Part shown: piece after piece, positions 43,431 through 52,945 of the stretch
Layout of the letters: every line of letters begins with the position of its first letter
How positions within the stretch are numbered: position 1 is the first letter of the stretch
Assembly (NCBI RefSeq): GCF_018130245.1
Contig: NZ_JAFCKP010000012.1
Coordinates: 62,001-126,000 of the forward strand
DNA length: 64,000 nucleotides
Direction of reading: 5' to 3'
DNA from: Bradyrhizobium sp. SZCCT0231
GTDB lineage: Bacteria; Pseudomonadota; Alphaproteobacteria; Rhizobiales; Xanthobacteraceae
The notes under the pieces: model-generated
Seen by the model: only the letters and a program-made list of their open reading frames with translations
What the model was told of the DNA's origin: nothing
The model's database searches: none
Made by a program: the position numbers and the translations under genes

Positions 43431-44213
43431 ATGACGCTGATCGACCTCGCCAACCCCACGCGGTTCCTCGCGCTGACAGCGCGGGTGTTGCCGTGGCTCG
43501 CGGCCGCGACCGTCATCCTGCTCGCCATAGGCCTTTATCAATCCGCCTACGCGCCCGACGACTACCAGCAGGGCGCGACCGTGAAGATCATGTTCATCCA
43601 CGTGCCCAATGCCTGGCTGTCGATGTTCGTGTGGGGCGTGATGAGCATCGCATCATTGGGCACGCTGGTGTGGCGGCATCCGCTCGCCGACGTCGCGGCG
43701 AAAGCGGCTGCTCCCATCGGCGCCGCCTTCACCTTCCTCGCGCTGCTCACGGGCTCGCTGTGGGGCCGGCCGATGTGGGGCACCTATTGGGAATGGGACG
43801 CGCGGCTGACCTCGGTGCTGATCCTGTTCCTGATGTATCTCGGCCTGATGGCGCTGTGGCGCGCGGTCGACGATCCCTCGCGCGCGGCGCGCGCCGCGGC
43901 GGTGCTGACCCTGGTCGGCGCGATCAACCTGCCCATCATCAAGTTCTCGGTCGACTGGTGGAACACGCTGCACCAGCCGGCCTCGGTGATGCGCATGGGC
44001 GGCTCGGCGCTCGACAAATCCTTCCTGATTCCGCTGCTGGTGATGGCGATCGCCTTCACGCTGCTGTTCGTCACGCTGCATCTGGCGGCGATGCGGAACG
44101 AGATCCTGCGCCGCCGCGTCCGCTCGCTGCAGATGATGCAGGCGAGCCGCGTGGCGTTTTCGAGCGCCGGCTCGCGTGAAGGAAGCGCGTCGAACGAAGT
44201 TGGGGCGGCATGA
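43431..44213 (+). CDS. ccmC: heme exporter protein CcmC
   Basis: 260 residues from the ATG at 43431. Six membrane helices and the WWD-type tryptophan-rich heme-handling motif '[18 protein letters not shown]' (about 109-126) are present, along with the conserved periplasmic histidines in '[15 protein letters not shown]' and near '[11 protein letters not shown]'. CcmC loads heme onto CcmE. The stop overlaps the ccmD start by 4 bases. A TTG at 43395 in frame is a less likely start. Confidence 0.97.
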   Translation: MTLIDLANPTRFLALTARVLPWLAAATVILLAIGLYQSAYAPDDYQQGATVKIMFIHVPNAWLSMFVWGVMSIASLGTLVWRHPLADVAAKAAAPIGAAFTFLALLTGSLWGRPMWGTYWEWDARLTSVLILFLMYLGLMALWRAVDDPSRAARAAAVLTLVGAINLPIIKFSVDWWNTLHQPASVMRMGGSALDKSFLIPLLVMAIAFTLLFVTLHLAAMRNEILRRRVRSLQMMQASRVAFSSAGSREGSASNEVGAA

Positions 44214-44395
44214 TCATGTCCCTTGGTCCCTATGCATCCTTCATCGTGACGTCCTATGCCGCTGCGGCGCTCGTGGTCGTGATCCTGATCGGCTGGATCG
44301 TGCTCGATTATCGCAACCAGACCCGGCGCCTGCGCGAGCTCGACCGTAGCGGCGTCACCCGCCGCTCGGGCCGCAGCGCGATGGACGCGTCATGA
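44210..44395 (+). CDS. ccmD: heme exporter protein CcmD
   Basis: 61 residues with a single membrane helix (about 9-32, '[20 protein letters not shown]') and a basic cytoplasmic tail ('[14 protein letters not shown]'), the CcmD pattern. It helps release holo-CcmE from CcmABC. It overlaps both ccmC and ccmG by 4 bases. Confidence 0.93.
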   Translation: MIMSLGPYASFIVTSYAAAALVVVILIGWIVLDYRNQTRRLRELDRSGVTRRSGRSAMDAS

Positions 44396-44985
44396 GCAAT
44401 CAATCGACCTCCGTCCCGCCGCAGCGCCGCACCTTCCTGATGGTGCTGCCGCTGATCGCCTTCATTGGATTGGCGCTGCTGTTCTGGTTCAGGCTCGGCA
44501 GTGGCGATCCCTCGCGAATTCCTTCGGCGCTGATCGGTCGTCCCGCACCACAGACCGTGCTGCCGCCGCTCGAGGGATTGCAGGACAATGGCGTGCAGGT
44601 GCCGGGGCTCGATCCCGCCGCGTTCAAGGGCAAGGTCAGTCTCGTCAATGTCTGGGCGTCCTGGTGCGTGCCGTGCCATGACGAAGCGCCGCTCCTGACC
44701 GAGCTCGCCAAGGACAAGCGCTTCCAGCTCGTCGGCATCAACTACAAGGACGCCTCCGACAACGCACGCCGCTTCCTCGGGCGCTACGGCAACCCGTTCA
44801 GCCGGGTCGGCGTCGACGCCAACGGCCGCGCCTCGATCGAATGGGGCGTCTATGGCGTGCCGGAAACCTTCGTCGTCGGGCGCGAGGGCACCATCGTCTA
44901 CAAGCTGGTCGGTCCGATCACGCCGGACAATTTGCGCAACGTGCTGATGCCGCAGATGGAGAAGGCGCTGAAGGCGGGGAGCTGA
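44392..44985 (+). CDS. ccmG: thiol:disulfide interchange protein CcmG/DsbE
   Basis: 197 residues. An N-terminal membrane anchor (about 15-34) precedes a periplasmic thioredoxin domain with the redox pair C92/C95 in '[16 protein letters not shown]' and the cis-proline region '[11 protein letters not shown]'. CcmG keeps apocytochrome c CxxCH cysteines reduced for heme attachment. It is the last gene of the ccm operon; the CcmE, CcmF and CcmH genes are elsewhere. Confidence 0.96.
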   Translation: MSNQSTSVPPQRRTFLMVLPLIAFIGLALLFWFRLGSGDPSRIPSALIGRPAPQTVLPPLEGLQDNGVQVPGLDPAAFKGKVSLVNVWASWCVPCHDEAPLLTELAKDKRFQLVGINYKDASDNARRFLGRYGNPFSRVGVDANGRASIEWGVYGVPETFVVGREGTIVYKLVGPITPDNLRNVLMPQMEKALKAGS

Positions 44986-45029
44986 TGCCGCGCTCTCGTA
45001 CGAGTGAAGGAGCCCGCCCCACACACCGC

Positions 45030-45134
45030 TGTCATGCCCCGGCTTGACCGGGGCATCCAGTACGCCGCGGCCCCTCCGTATCTCACGAACGTCTCTGGAA
45101 TACTGGATCGCCCGGTCAAGCCGGGCGATGACAG
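45030..45134. repeat. palindromic repeat 'GTCATGCCCCGGCTTGACC' family (copy 2)
   Basis: Almost identical to 17300-17404 over both arms, differing in the central loop. It lies between convergent ccmG and ispZ. Confidence 0.85.
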
Positions 45135-45180
45135 TTGAGTGTGTGGCTGCGTCTCAGTTCGCAATGACGAGCTGAGACCG

Positions 45181-45783
45181 TCACCCCTTGCTCACATCCC
45201 CCGCCTCGGCTTCGCTTCTCTCCAGCGAGACCGGATCGAGGTGGTAGCGCTTGGTCAGCGGCATCTGGGCGACGGCGAAGATCATCGTGATCGGGGTGAC
45301 GCCGAACACCTTGAAGTTCACCCAGAAATCCGTGCTCTGGGTGCGCCAGATGACCTCGTTCAGCACGGCCATGCCGGCGAAGAACAGTGCCCAGCGCAGT
45401 GTGAGGATGCGCCAGCCCTGCGGCGTCAGGTTGAACATCTGGTCGAACATCACGGCGATGAAGGAGCGCCCGAACAACAGGCCGCCGCCGAGGATCGCGG
45501 CGAACAGGCCATAGATGATGGTCGGCTTGAGCTTGATGAAGGTCTCGTCGTGCAGCACCAGCGTCAGCGTGCCGAACACCAGCACGATCACGCCCGTCAC
45601 GATCGCCATGATCGGGATGTGGCGCGTCACCACATAGGACGCGGCCATCGCCGCCACGATCGCAACCATGAAGGCGCCGGTCGCGGCGAACAGGTTGAAC
45701 TTCGCGTTGACGAAGAAGAACACGAGCAGCGGACCGAGCTCGGTCGCAAGCTTGAACAGCGGATGCGGCTGGGTCTTGTCCAT
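45181..45783 (-). CDS. yciB: septation protein A / inner membrane-spanning protein YciB
   Basis: 200 residues with five or six membrane helices and the YciB/IspZ signature '[20 protein letters not shown]' (N-terminal) and '[20 protein letters not shown]'. The family, called intracellular septation protein A, affects cell-envelope integrity and division in several bacteria. It starts 3 bases after the ftsY stop, so the two form an operon. Confidence 0.95.
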   Translation of the reverse strand: MDKTQPHPLFKLATELGPLLVFFFVNAKFNLFAATGAFMVAIVAAMAASYVVTRHIPIMAIVTGVIVLVFGTLTLVLHDETFIKLKPTIIYGLFAAILGGGLLFGRSFIAVMFDQMFNLTPQGWRILTLRWALFFAGMAVLNEVIWRTQSTDFWVNFKVFGVTPITMIFAVAQMPLTKRYHLDPVSLERSEAEAGDVSKG

Positions 45784-45786
45784 TCT

Positions 45787-46734
45787 TCAGCTTTCGATTC
45801 CGGCAATGGCGCGGGCGAAATCGCGCGCGGTGAAGGGCGCGAGATCGTCGACGCCTTCGCCGACGCCGATGAAATGCACCGGCAGTTTGAATTTCTCCGC
45901 GAGCGCCACCAGGATGCCGCCGCGCGCGGTGCCGTCGAGCTTGGTCATCACGAGGCCGGTGACGCCGGCGGTGCGATGGAAGGCCTCGACCTGCGACAGC
46001 GCGTTCTGGCCGACGGTGGCATCGAGCACCAGCAGCACCGCATGCGGCGCGGTCTCATCCACCTTGCGGATGACGCGCACGACCTTTTCGAGCTCGTTCA
46101 TCAGCTCGGCCTTGTTCTGCAGGCGCCCGGCGGTGTCGATCAGCAGCACGTCGATGTTCTGCTCTTTCGCCGCGGTGAGCGCGTTGAAGGCGAGGCTGGC
46201 CGAATCCGAGCCCTGCGCGCCTGATATGACCGGCGTCCTGGTCCGCTCGCCCCAGACCTTGAGCTGCTCGATCGCGGCGGCGCGAAACGTGTCGCCCGCG
46301 GCCAGCATCACCTTGCGGCCTTCGGATGCGAATTTTTGCGAGAGCTTTCCGATGGTGGTGGTCTTGCCGGAGCCGTTGACGCCGACGACGAGGATGACGA
46401 AGGGCTTCCTGGCCGTGTCGATCTCGAGCGGCTTTGCCACCGGCGCCAGCACCTTCTCGACCTCGGTCGCGACGACGTCCTTGACCTCGTCCGCCGAGAT
46501 CGCCTTGTCGTAGCGACCCGCGCCGACGGCATCCGCGATCCGCACCGCGACGGAGGTGCCGAGGTCGGCGCGCAGCAGCACGTCCTCGATGTCGTCGAGC
46601 ATGGCGCGGTCGAGCTTGCGCTTGGTGACGAGGTCGGCGACCGCGGTCCCCAGCGAGGACGAGGTGCGCTTCAGCCCGTTGGACAGGCGGCGCCACCAGC
46701 TCAGTTTGGGGGTGTCGGAGGTGGTATCGTTCAT
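45787..46734 (-). CDS. ftsY: signal recognition particle receptor FtsY
   Basis: 315 residues. A short N-terminal region is followed by the N domain helices ('LSNGLKRTSSSLGTAVADLV') and the GTPase G domain with 'GVNGSGKTTTIGKL' (G1, about 118-131), 'DTFRAAAIEQL', 'LLIDTAGRLQNKAELMNEL' (G3) and 'TKLDGTARGG' (G4). The acidic A domain of enterobacterial FtsY is absent, as usual in alphaproteobacteria. It docks Ffh-bound ribosomes at the membrane; ffh itself lies at 54445. Confidence 0.98.
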   Translation of the reverse strand: MNDTTSDTPKLSWWRRLSNGLKRTSSSLGTAVADLVTKRKLDRAMLDDIEDVLLRADLGTSVAVRIADAVGAGRYDKAISADEVKDVVATEVEKVLAPVAKPLEIDTARKPFVILVVGVNGSGKTTTIGKLSQKFASEGRKVMLAAGDTFRAAAIEQLKVWGERTRTPVISGAQGSDSASLAFNALTAAKEQNIDVLLIDTAGRLQNKAELMNELEKVVRVIRKVDETAPHAVLLVLDATVGQNALSQVEAFHRTAGVTGLVMTKLDGTARGGILVALAEKFKLPVHFIGVGEGVDDLAPFTARDFARAIAGIES

Positions 46735-46810
46735 GGTGGCGTGTTAGCCGTTCCGGCCTGTAAACGAAAGTCTTGACCGAAAGTCGTTGTCCTTGCTCGA
46801 TGTTCCCGAA

Positions 46811-47494
46811 ATGACATCAGACGAAATCCTGGCGCGCGTGCTCCATCGCGACGGGCTGATGCTGGTCATCGACAAGCCGGCCGGCCTGCCGGTGCATCGC
46901 GGCCCCAAGGGCGGGCCGAACCTGGAAGCCTCCTTCGACGCGCTCCGCTTCGGCCTGCCGCGGCCGCCGGTGCTGGCCCACCGGCTGGACAAGGACACTT
47001 CGGGGTGCCTCGTGCTCGGCCGCCACCGCAAGGCCACCGCCTCGCTCGGCCTCCTCTTCAAGCACGGCAAGATCGGCAAGACCTACTGGACCGTGGTCGA
47101 GGGCGGCCCCACCGAGGACCAAGGTACCATCGACATGCCGCTCGGCCGGCTCAATGCCGAGCGCGGCTGGTGGCAGAAGCCCGACCCGGATGGGCAGAAA
47201 GCGATCACCAACTGGAAGGTGATGGGCCGGGGTGACGGCTTCACCTGGCTCGCCATGGAACCCGTCACCGGCCGGACCCATCAATTGCGGGTGCATTCGG
47301 CCGCGAGCGGCTGGCCGATCTTCGGCGATAACATTTACGGCAACGGCCCGCGCTTCGGCGAGCCGAAGCTGCACCTGCATTCCCGCGAGATCGTGGTGCC
47401 GATCTCCCGGAACAAGGAGCCGGTCCGCGTGGTGGCCCCGGCCCCGCCCCATATGCATGAGAAGCTCCGCGCCTGCGGCTGGAACGGGGAGTAG
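46811..47494 (+). CDS. RluA family pseudouridine synthase
   Basis: 227 residues from the ATG at 46811; a TTG at 46787 is possible but less likely. The catalytic aspartate D60 is in 'LAHRLDKDTSGCLVLG' and 'EPVTGRTHQLRVHSAASGWP' is the RluA signature. There is no S4 domain, as in RluA and TruC, so this is probably a 23S rRNA or tRNA pseudouridine synthase; the site cannot be assigned. It is divergent from ftsY across about 75 bases. Confidence 0.93.
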   Translation: MTSDEILARVLHRDGLMLVIDKPAGLPVHRGPKGGPNLEASFDALRFGLPRPPVLAHRLDKDTSGCLVLGRHRKATASLGLLFKHGKIGKTYWTVVEGGPTEDQGTIDMPLGRLNAERGWWQKPDPDGQKAITNWKVMGRGDGFTWLAMEPVTGRTHQLRVHSAASGWPIFGDNIYGNGPRFGEPKLHLHSREIVVPISRNKEPVRVVAPAPPHMHEKLRACGWNGE

Positions 47495-47606
47495 GCGCCG
47501 TCTTTGCCCGATCCGGGCATGGTTTACGAAACCTTCAGCGCTCGCCTCTAATGATAGCGGTTGCTTAGAACAAGCTCCCGTAACCGCTCTGGACGAGCCG
47601 CGCGTG

Positions 47607-48716
47607 ATGACCAAGGCCGGGCTATCGATCATCGACGAGGTCGAATCCGCGATTCGGGCAGGCTCGCCGGAAAAGGGGCTGGAGACGGCCCGGCGCGTCA
47701 CCGAGCTGTTTCTGTCTTCCGCCGGCAGCTTTGACGACGAGCAGATCGCGCTGTTCGACGACGTGCTCGAGCGGCTGATCGGCACCATCGAGCTGCGCGC
47801 GATCGCCGACATGGGCGCGCGCGTGGCGCTGGCCGAGATCAGCGCGCAGCTGGCGCCGATCGCGCAGGCGCCGCCCTCCGTGATGCGCCGCCTCGCCAAC
47901 AATGACGAGATCCGCATCGCCGGCCCCGTGCTGCAGGAATCCGCGCGCCTCGACGACGGCGAGCTGCTGAAGATCGCCTCCAGCAAAAGCGAGCCGCATC
48001 TGCTCGCGGTCGCCGGCCGCTGGTGGCTGAAGGAGATCGTCACCGACGCGCTGCTGGCGCGGCGGTATCCCAGCGTCAGCCGGCGGCTCGCCGCCAATCC
48101 CGGCGCGCGCGTGTCCGGAGGCGGATTTGCCATCATCGTCGGGCAGGCCGAATCCGATCCGGAGCTCGCCGTGAGCGTCGGTGTTCGCGTCGATTTGCCG
48201 TCGGATCTGCGCCGCCAATTGCTGCGCTCGGCGACGGATGCCGTGCGCACCCGCCTGCTGTCGCGCGCCCCGCCGCATCTGTTCGAGGAAATCCAGAGCG
48301 CGATCGCAGCCGTCACCATCGGCGTCGAGCGCGAGATGTCCGGCGCCCGCGATTTCGAAGGTGCCAAGCGCGCGATTGCGAATCTCAAGGCGAGCGGCCG
48401 GCTCGACGAGACGACGCTGTTCGCCTTCGCCAGACAGCGGCGCTATGAGGAGACGGTGGCGGCCCTGGCGGCGTTATCAGGGTCGACCGTCGAGGTGATT
48501 CGTCCGCTGATGCAGAGTCTGCGCGAGGACGGTCTGCTGGTGCCGTGCAAGGCCGCACAGCTCAGCTGGGAGACGACTGTGGCCGTGCTCGAAAGCCGTT
48601 TTGCGACAGGCGCGATGAAGCCGGCGGACATCGCCAGGGCGCAGGGTCATTTTGCGAGAATGACGACGGAGAACGCAAAGCGGACGCTGCGGTTCTGGCA
48701 GGTGCGGGCGTTGTAG
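47607..48716 (+). CDS. DUF2336 domain-containing protein
   Basis: 369 residues from the ATG at 47607 ('MTKAGLSIIDEVESAIRAG'; a GTG directly before it is equally possible). The frame is open back to 47232, but that part overlaps the pseudouridine synthase gene out of frame. The DUF2336 helical-repeat domain fills most of the protein ('ELFLSSAGSFDDEQIALFDD', 'VLQESARLDDGELLKIASSK'), with a C-terminal helix-rich region. No membrane segment is seen. DUF2336 is largely alphaproteobacterial; function unknown. Confidence 0.9.
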   Translation: MTKAGLSIIDEVESAIRAGSPEKGLETARRVTELFLSSAGSFDDEQIALFDDVLERLIGTIELRAIADMGARVALAEISAQLAPIAQAPPSVMRRLANNDEIRIAGPVLQESARLDDGELLKIASSKSEPHLLAVAGRWWLKEIVTDALLARRYPSVSRRLAANPGARVSGGGFAIIVGQAESDPELAVSVGVRVDLPSDLRRQLLRSATDAVRTRLLSRAPPHLFEEIQSAIAAVTIGVEREMSGARDFEGAKRAIANLKASGRLDETTLFAFARQRRYEETVAALAALSGSTVEVIRPLMQSLREDGLLVPCKAAQLSWETTVAVLESRFATGAMKPADIARAQGHFARMTTENAKRTLRFWQVRAL

Positions 48717-48744
48717 GTCGCTTGCTGCTCGTCCCACACTCCGC

Positions 48745-48849
48745 TGTCATTGCCCGCGAAAGCGGGCAATCCAGTATTCCAGAGACGGCGGAGATTGAAC
48801 CGAGAAGCCGCGGCGTACTGGGTCGCCCGGTCAAGCCGGGCGACGACAC
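48745..48849. repeat. palindromic repeat, composite copy (family of 17300, inverted arms)
   Basis: Left arm TGTCATTGCCCGCGAAAGCG with a GCCCGC and GCGGGC hairpin, right arm GCCCGGTCAAGCCGGGCGAC. The central part matches the reverse of 17300-17404, showing that the arms are exchangeable modules. Confidence 0.8.
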
Positions 48850-48853
48850 TGAT

Positions 48854-50107
48854 TTATGTGGTGAGCCGCTCGCCGTCACTGCCGGCAATCGTCAGTGGCA
48901 CCACGCTGCCCACCTGCTCGCCGGCAATCGCTACCGGCAGATAGTGCTCCGTGCGCCCCTGCCCCTCACTCTCGATCAGTACTTCACGCGTCGCGCCGAT
49001 CTCCGCTTGCAGGCGCCGCCGCAATGCCGCTTCGCCAACCGCCCGCAGCCTTTTCGCACGCGCCTTGATCTCCGGCCCCGCAACCTGCGGCATCCGCGCG
49101 GCCGGCGTGCCGGGGCGCGGGGAATAGGGAAAGACGTGGAGGAACGTCAGGCCACATTCCTCGACGAGGTCGAGCGAGCGCGAAAACATCTCCTCGCTCT
49201 CGGTCGGGAAGCCCGCGATGATGTCGGCGCCGAAGGCGATATCGGGACGCAGGCGGCGCACCTGATTACAGAACGCGATGGCGTCATTGCGCGAATGCCG
49301 CCGTTTCATGCGCTTCAGGATCATGTCGTCGCCTGACTGCAGCGACAGGTGCAGATGCGGCATCAGGCGCGAATCGTCGGCGATGGCATCGAGCAGGTCG
49401 CGATCCGCCTCGATCGAATCGATCGAGGAGATGCGCAGGCGCTTCAGCTCCGGCACGTGCCGCAAAATCTGCTTCGTCAGCATGCCGAGCTTCGGCGCGC
49501 CGGGCAGGTCAGCGCCATAGCTGGTGAGATCGACGCCGGTCAGCACGATCTCGGCATGGCCGCGCTCGGCCAGCGCGCGCACCTGCTCGACCACTGCGCC
49601 GATCGGCACCGAGCGCGAATTGCCGCGGCCGAACGGGATGATGCAGAAGGTGCAGCGATGATCGCAGCCGTTCTGCACCTGCACGAACACGCGCGGCAGG
49701 CCGCTGGCATAGCCGTCGACGAGATGCGGCGCCATCTCCTTGACAGCCATGATGTCGCTGACGGCGATCTTCTCGCTGGCGCCGATGGCAAATGCGTCGC
49801 GGGCCTCGCGCCACGCTTCGGCGCGCATCTTGTCGTCATTGCCGACGACGCGATCGACCTCGGCCATGTCGGCGAACATGGCGGCTTGCGTCTGCGCGGC
49901 GCAGCCGGTGACGACGATACGCGCCTCGGGCCGCTCGCGCTTCAGCTTGCGGATCGACTGACGCGCCTGCGCCACCGCCTCGTTGGTGACGGCACAGCTG
50001 TTGATGACGATGGTGTCTACGAGCCCCGCGCCCTCCGCTTTGCTGCGGATCACCTCGGCCTCGAAGGCGTTGAGGCGGCAGCCGAAGGTGACGATGTCGA
50101 CAGCCAT
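48854..50107 (-). CDS. mtaB: tRNA t6A37 methylthiotransferase MtaB
   Basis: 417 residues. The N-terminal UPF0004 domain holds the three iron-sulfur cysteines C10 ('TFGCRLNAFE'), C38 ('INSCAVTNEA') and C69 ('VTGCAAQ'). The radical SAM motif C148/C152/C155 is 'GCDHRCTFCIIPFGRG'. A TRAM-like C-terminal part is present. It adds a methylthio group to t6A at position 37 of ANN-decoding tRNAs. The start overlaps the dapF stop by one base (TGATG). The frame reads through to the edge of a palindromic repeat. Confidence 0.96.
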   Translation of the reverse strand: MAVDIVTFGCRLNAFEAEVIRSKAEGAGLVDTIVINSCAVTNEAVAQARQSIRKLKRERPEARIVVTGCAAQTQAAMFADMAEVDRVVGNDDKMRAEAWREARDAFAIGASEKIAVSDIMAVKEMAPHLVDGYASGLPRVFVQVQNGCDHRCTFCIIPFGRGNSRSVPIGAVVEQVRALAERGHAEIVLTGVDLTSYGADLPGAPKLGMLTKQILRHVPELKRLRISSIDSIEADRDLLDAIADDSRLMPHLHLSLQSGDDMILKRMKRRHSRNDAIAFCNQVRRLRPDIAFGADIIAGFPTESEEMFSRSLDLVEECGLTFLHVFPYSPRPGTPAARMPQVAGPEIKARAKRLRAVGEAALRRRLQAEIGATREVLIESEGQGRTEHYLPVAIAGEQVGSVVPLTIAGSDGERLTT

Positions 50108-50982
50108 CAGGCCACCGGCGCGAACAGCGCCGGATCGAACTGGCCCTCATATTCGAAGGTCGCGGTGCCCGTCATCAGCACGTGATCGTCGCGCTCGCGC
50201 CATTCGATGCCGAGCTTGCCGCCGGGCAAAGTGATCTCGACCTTGCGCTCGGCACGCTTCAGCCGCGCGGCGGCGACGGCCGTGGCACAGGCCGCCGAAC
50301 CGCACGCCTTGGTCAGGCCGGCACCGCGCTCCCAGGTGCGGATCGTGATGTGCTGGGGATCGACGATGTGGGCGAGGGTGATGTTGGCGCGCTCGGGGAA
50401 GATCGGATGGTTTTCCAGCAGCGGACCGAAGCGACCGAGATCGTAGGCGTTGACGTCCTCGACCCAGAACACCGCATGCGGATTGCCCATGCTCACCACG
50501 GAGGGCGAATGCAGGATCGGATTGTCGATCGGCCCGATCTGCAACTCGATGTAGCGGGTATCGCGAAACTCTTCCGCCAGCGGAATGTCCTGCCAGCCGA
50601 ACTTCGGCGCGCCCATGTCGACGGTGTAGAGGTCGGCCGCTGGACCCTGCCAGGCATTGAGCAGGCCGGCGGCGGTCTCGAAGGTCGCGGTGGCTTGCCC
50701 GGTCTTCTCGAAGATGCGGCGCACGACGCAGCGCATGCCGTTGCCGCAGGCGCCGGCTTCGGAGCCGTCATTGTTGTAGATGCTGATGAAGGCCTCGGTG
50801 CCGTCGAGCCGGGGCTTCTGCAGCACCATGAGCTGGTCGTAAGCCACGCCGCCTTGCGCGGACGCCACGGCGCGGGCGTCGTCCGGCGTGACCCGGCCTG
50901 CGGAATCGCGCATGTCGACAACGACGATCTCGTTGCCGATGCCGTTCATCTTGGCAAATGCGTGGTTGGCCAGCGCGCTCAT
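50107..50982 (-). CDS. dapF: diaminopimelate epimerase
   Basis: 291 residues. Both catalytic cysteines are present, C79 in '[13 protein letters not shown]' and C227 in '[14 protein letters not shown]', with the family start '[17 protein letters not shown]'. It interconverts LL- and meso-diaminopimelate for lysine and peptidoglycan synthesis. It forms an overlapping pair with mtaB, a common alphaproteobacterial arrangement, and is divergent from the GyrI-like gene. Confidence 0.98.
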   Translation of the reverse strand: MSALANHAFAKMNGIGNEIVVVDMRDSAGRVTPDDARAVASAQGGVAYDQLMVLQKPRLDGTEAFISIYNNDGSEAGACGNGMRCVVRRIFEKTGQATATFETAAGLLNAWQGPAADLYTVDMGAPKFGWQDIPLAEEFRDTRYIELQIGPIDNPILHSPSVVSMGNPHAVFWVEDVNAYDLGRFGPLLENHPIFPERANITLAHIVDPQHITIRTWERGAGLTKACGSAACATAVAAARLKRAERKVEITLPGGKLGIEWRERDDHVLMTGTATFEYEGQFDPALFAPVA

Positions 50983-51128
50983 GAAAATTCCCGAATTTCG
51001 CCTGCCTTATATGGCGATCCTTGGCCGCTTGGCCAGTGATTTGCCACTGCGAGCAGGACATCTGCCAAGGTGCCTGCCATGACGCATCTGTCATGGGACG
51101 AATTCGGCGCTCGCGTGTTAGAACGACG

Positions 51129-51144
51129 CGGTTCGCGCGAACCG
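51129..51144. promoter_or_regulatory. 16-bp perfect palindrome upstream of the GyrI-like gene
   Basis: CGGTTCGCGCGAACCG is its own reverse complement and lies in the 246-base region between dapF and the GyrI-like gene. It is a plausible operator for a dimeric regulator; none is identified. Confidence 0.4.
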
Positions 51145-51163
51145 GGACGCGCGGCCGGGTTGA

Positions 51164-51217
51164 GGCCTTGGTGGGTAAGGCCTTGATGAAATAGGGCCTT
51201 GGTGGATCAAGGCCTTG
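51164..51217 (+). repeat. four tandem GGCCTTG repeats with 15-16 base period
   Basis: GGCCTTG occurs at 51164, 51179, 51195 and 51211, three of the four followed by a G or T-rich spacer, ending 11 bases before the GyrI-like start codon. The last copy runs into the ribosome binding GGGGAGA. Confidence 0.7.
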
Positions 51218-51228
51218 GGGAGATTAGA

Positions 51229-52005
51229 ATGATTAGGTTTCGTCGTCTCGCTCTGGCCGCGCTGATCCCGGCAGCGGCCTTGTCGCTTGGCTTGCCCGAG
51301 GTTCTGGCACAGACACAGAGCCCAGCGCCGGCCGCATCGGCGAGCCCCTCGCCTGCGCCATCGGCCTCGCCCTCCCCGGCCGCAAGCGCCTCGCCAGCAC
51401 CCGTGGCGGCGAGCCCGTCGCCGGCGGCCAGCGCCTCGCCTTCCGCAACGGCGACACCATCGCCCGCAGCGAGCGCGTCACCGTCGCCCGCCCCGACGGC
51501 CCCACCGCCCGCCGCGGCCGCCACTCCAGCCCCGGTGCAGACTGCGGATCCCTTTGGCCTCGAGACCACGCTCGAGGCCAGGAAGGTCGTGATGGTCAAG
51601 GGCACTGCCAATTGGGACTCGGCCTTCGACACGCTGATCGACGCCTTCAAGGCCCTGAACACGCTGCTGGACAAGCAGGGCATCAAGCCGTCAGGCAATT
51701 CGATGATCGTCTACACCTCGACCGACGACACCGGCTTCACTTTCCTCGCCGAGATCCCGGTCGAGCAGGACCCGAAGAACCTGCCCAAGGACATGAGCAT
51801 CGGCAAATCGCCCGAAGGCAAGGCGCTGAAATTCGTCCATCGCGGCTCCTACGACAACATGGACAACACCTATGAGGCGATCACCAATCACCTCGACGAC
51901 AAGAGGCTTGAAGCCAAGGACACCTTCATCGAGGAGTACCTCACCGATCCCCTGAAGACGGTCGAGGACAAGCTCGTGATCAACGTTTTCGTGCCGCTGA
52001 AGTGA
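51229..52005 (+). CDS. exported GyrI-like (effector-binding) domain protein
   Basis: 258 residues from the ATG at 51229. A signal peptide (about 1-28, ending near 'GLPEVLAQTQ') is followed by about 75 residues of Ala/Ser/Pro repeats ('ASASPSPAPSASPSPAASAS'), a likely extended wall-spanning or flexible linker. A SOUL/GyrI-like effector-binding domain covers about 105-258 ('TADPFGLETTLEARKVVMVK', 'MIVYTSTDDTGFTFLAEIPV', 'IEEYLTDPLKTVEDKLVINV'). GyrI-like domains bind small molecules; here the protein is extracytoplasmic. It overlaps the next gene. Confidence 0.88.
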   Translation: MIRFRRLALAALIPAAALSLGLPEVLAQTQSPAPAASASPSPAPSASPSPAASASPAPVAASPSPAASASPSATATPSPAASASPSPAPTAPPPAAAATPAPVQTADPFGLETTLEARKVVMVKGTANWDSAFDTLIDAFKALNTLLDKQGIKPSGNSMIVYTSTDDTGFTFLAEIPVEQDPKNLPKDMSIGKSPEGKALKFVHRGSYDNMDNTYEAITNHLDDKRLEAKDTFIEEYLTDPLKTVEDKLVINVFVPLK

Positions 52006-52724
52006 GACTGATGAAAAAGCCTGCCGTACTCGTTACGTCCCTTGCCGCCGTTTTCGCCACCGCCCTGTTGACGGCGCCCGCACGCGCCGACGATTTTCCG
52101 TCCGCCATCACGGTAAGCGGAGAAGCTACCGTTTCCGTGGCGCCCGATCTCGCACAAATCGATGCCGGCGTCGCCAACGACGCCAAGACGGCGAAGGAAG
52201 CCTCCGATGCCAACAATGCCGCGATGGGCAAGGTGCTGCTGGCGCTGAAGGGCGCAGGGATCGCCGAGAAGGATTACCAGACCTCGCGCCTGTCGCTGCA
52301 GCCGCAATACGGCCAGAACAAGTCCACCGGCGCTTCGCCCGTAACAGGCTTCCGTGCCTCCAACCGCGTCACCGTGAAGATCCGCGACGTGACCAAGGTG
52401 GCTGCCATCATCGACACCCTGGTCAGCGCCGGCGCCAACGACATCGGCAATATCTCCTTCGAGGTGACGCAGGCCTCAAAACTGCTCGACGATGCGCGCG
52501 AGCAAGCAGTCGCGGACGCCCGCCGCAAGGCGGAGATCTACGCCAAGGCCACCGGCGTCACGCTGGGCGCACCGCTCAGCGTCGCCGAAGGCGGCGCGCC
52601 GGTGCCGCTGTTCAAGGCGCGGATGGCGACGGCTCCGATGGCTGCGCCGGCCGCAGTCGCGCCGGGCGAGGAAACGCTGTCGGTGACGGTGAATGTGAGC
52701 TGGGCGATTAAGGCGGGGCAGTAA
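52002..52724 (+). CDS. SIMPL domain-containing (DUF541) exported protein
   Basis: 240 residues if the GTG at 52002 is used (4-base overlap with the previous stop); an ATG at 52011 gives 'MKKPAVLVTSLAAVFATALL' and is equally plausible. A signal peptide ends near 'APARADDFPS' (about 29). The SIMPL domain follows with 'ITVSGEATVSVAPDLAQIDA', 'YQTSRLSLQPQYGQN', 'FRASNRVTVKIRDV' and the C-terminal 'AVADARRKAEIYAKATG'. Relatives such as E. coli YggE reduce oxidative stress by an unknown route. It is probably periplasmic and expressed with the GyrI-like gene. Confidence 0.9.
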   Translation: MRLMKKPAVLVTSLAAVFATALLTAPARADDFPSAITVSGEATVSVAPDLAQIDAGVANDAKTAKEASDANNAAMGKVLLALKGAGIAEKDYQTSRLSLQPQYGQNKSTGASPVTGFRASNRVTVKIRDVTKVAAIIDTLVSAGANDIGNISFEVTQASKLLDDAREQAVADARRKAEIYAKATGVTLGAPLSVAEGGAPVPLFKARMATAPMAAPAAVAPGEETLSVTVNVSWAIKAGQ

Positions 52725-52759
52725 GGCGCAAGAGGCACACTGCCGCGGCACCCACAACT

Positions 52760-52924
52760 GTCGTCCCGGACAAGCGCGCCTCAAGCGCGCGCTGATCCGG
52801 GACCTATAACCACAAGAAGTGGTTGTCGCGCGAAGCCGGTAACTCCGAGTCTTCGCCAAACATCTCCCTGTGGCTATGGGTCCCGGATCGGCGCGCGCTT
52901 AGGGCGCGCTTGTCCGGGACGACG
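52760..52924. repeat. long palindromic repeat 'GTCGTCCCGGACAAGCGCGC' family (copy 1)
   Basis: Left arm GTCGTCCCGGACAAGCGCGC and right arm GCGCGCTTGTCCGGGACGAC are exact complements over 20 bases, with inner GCGCGC hairpins and CCTATAACCAC-like and GTGGCTATGG-like segments. The right arm matches 57127-57168 closely. Confidence 0.85.
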
Positions 52925-52945
52925 AGTTTATTTGCGTGGCGAGAG

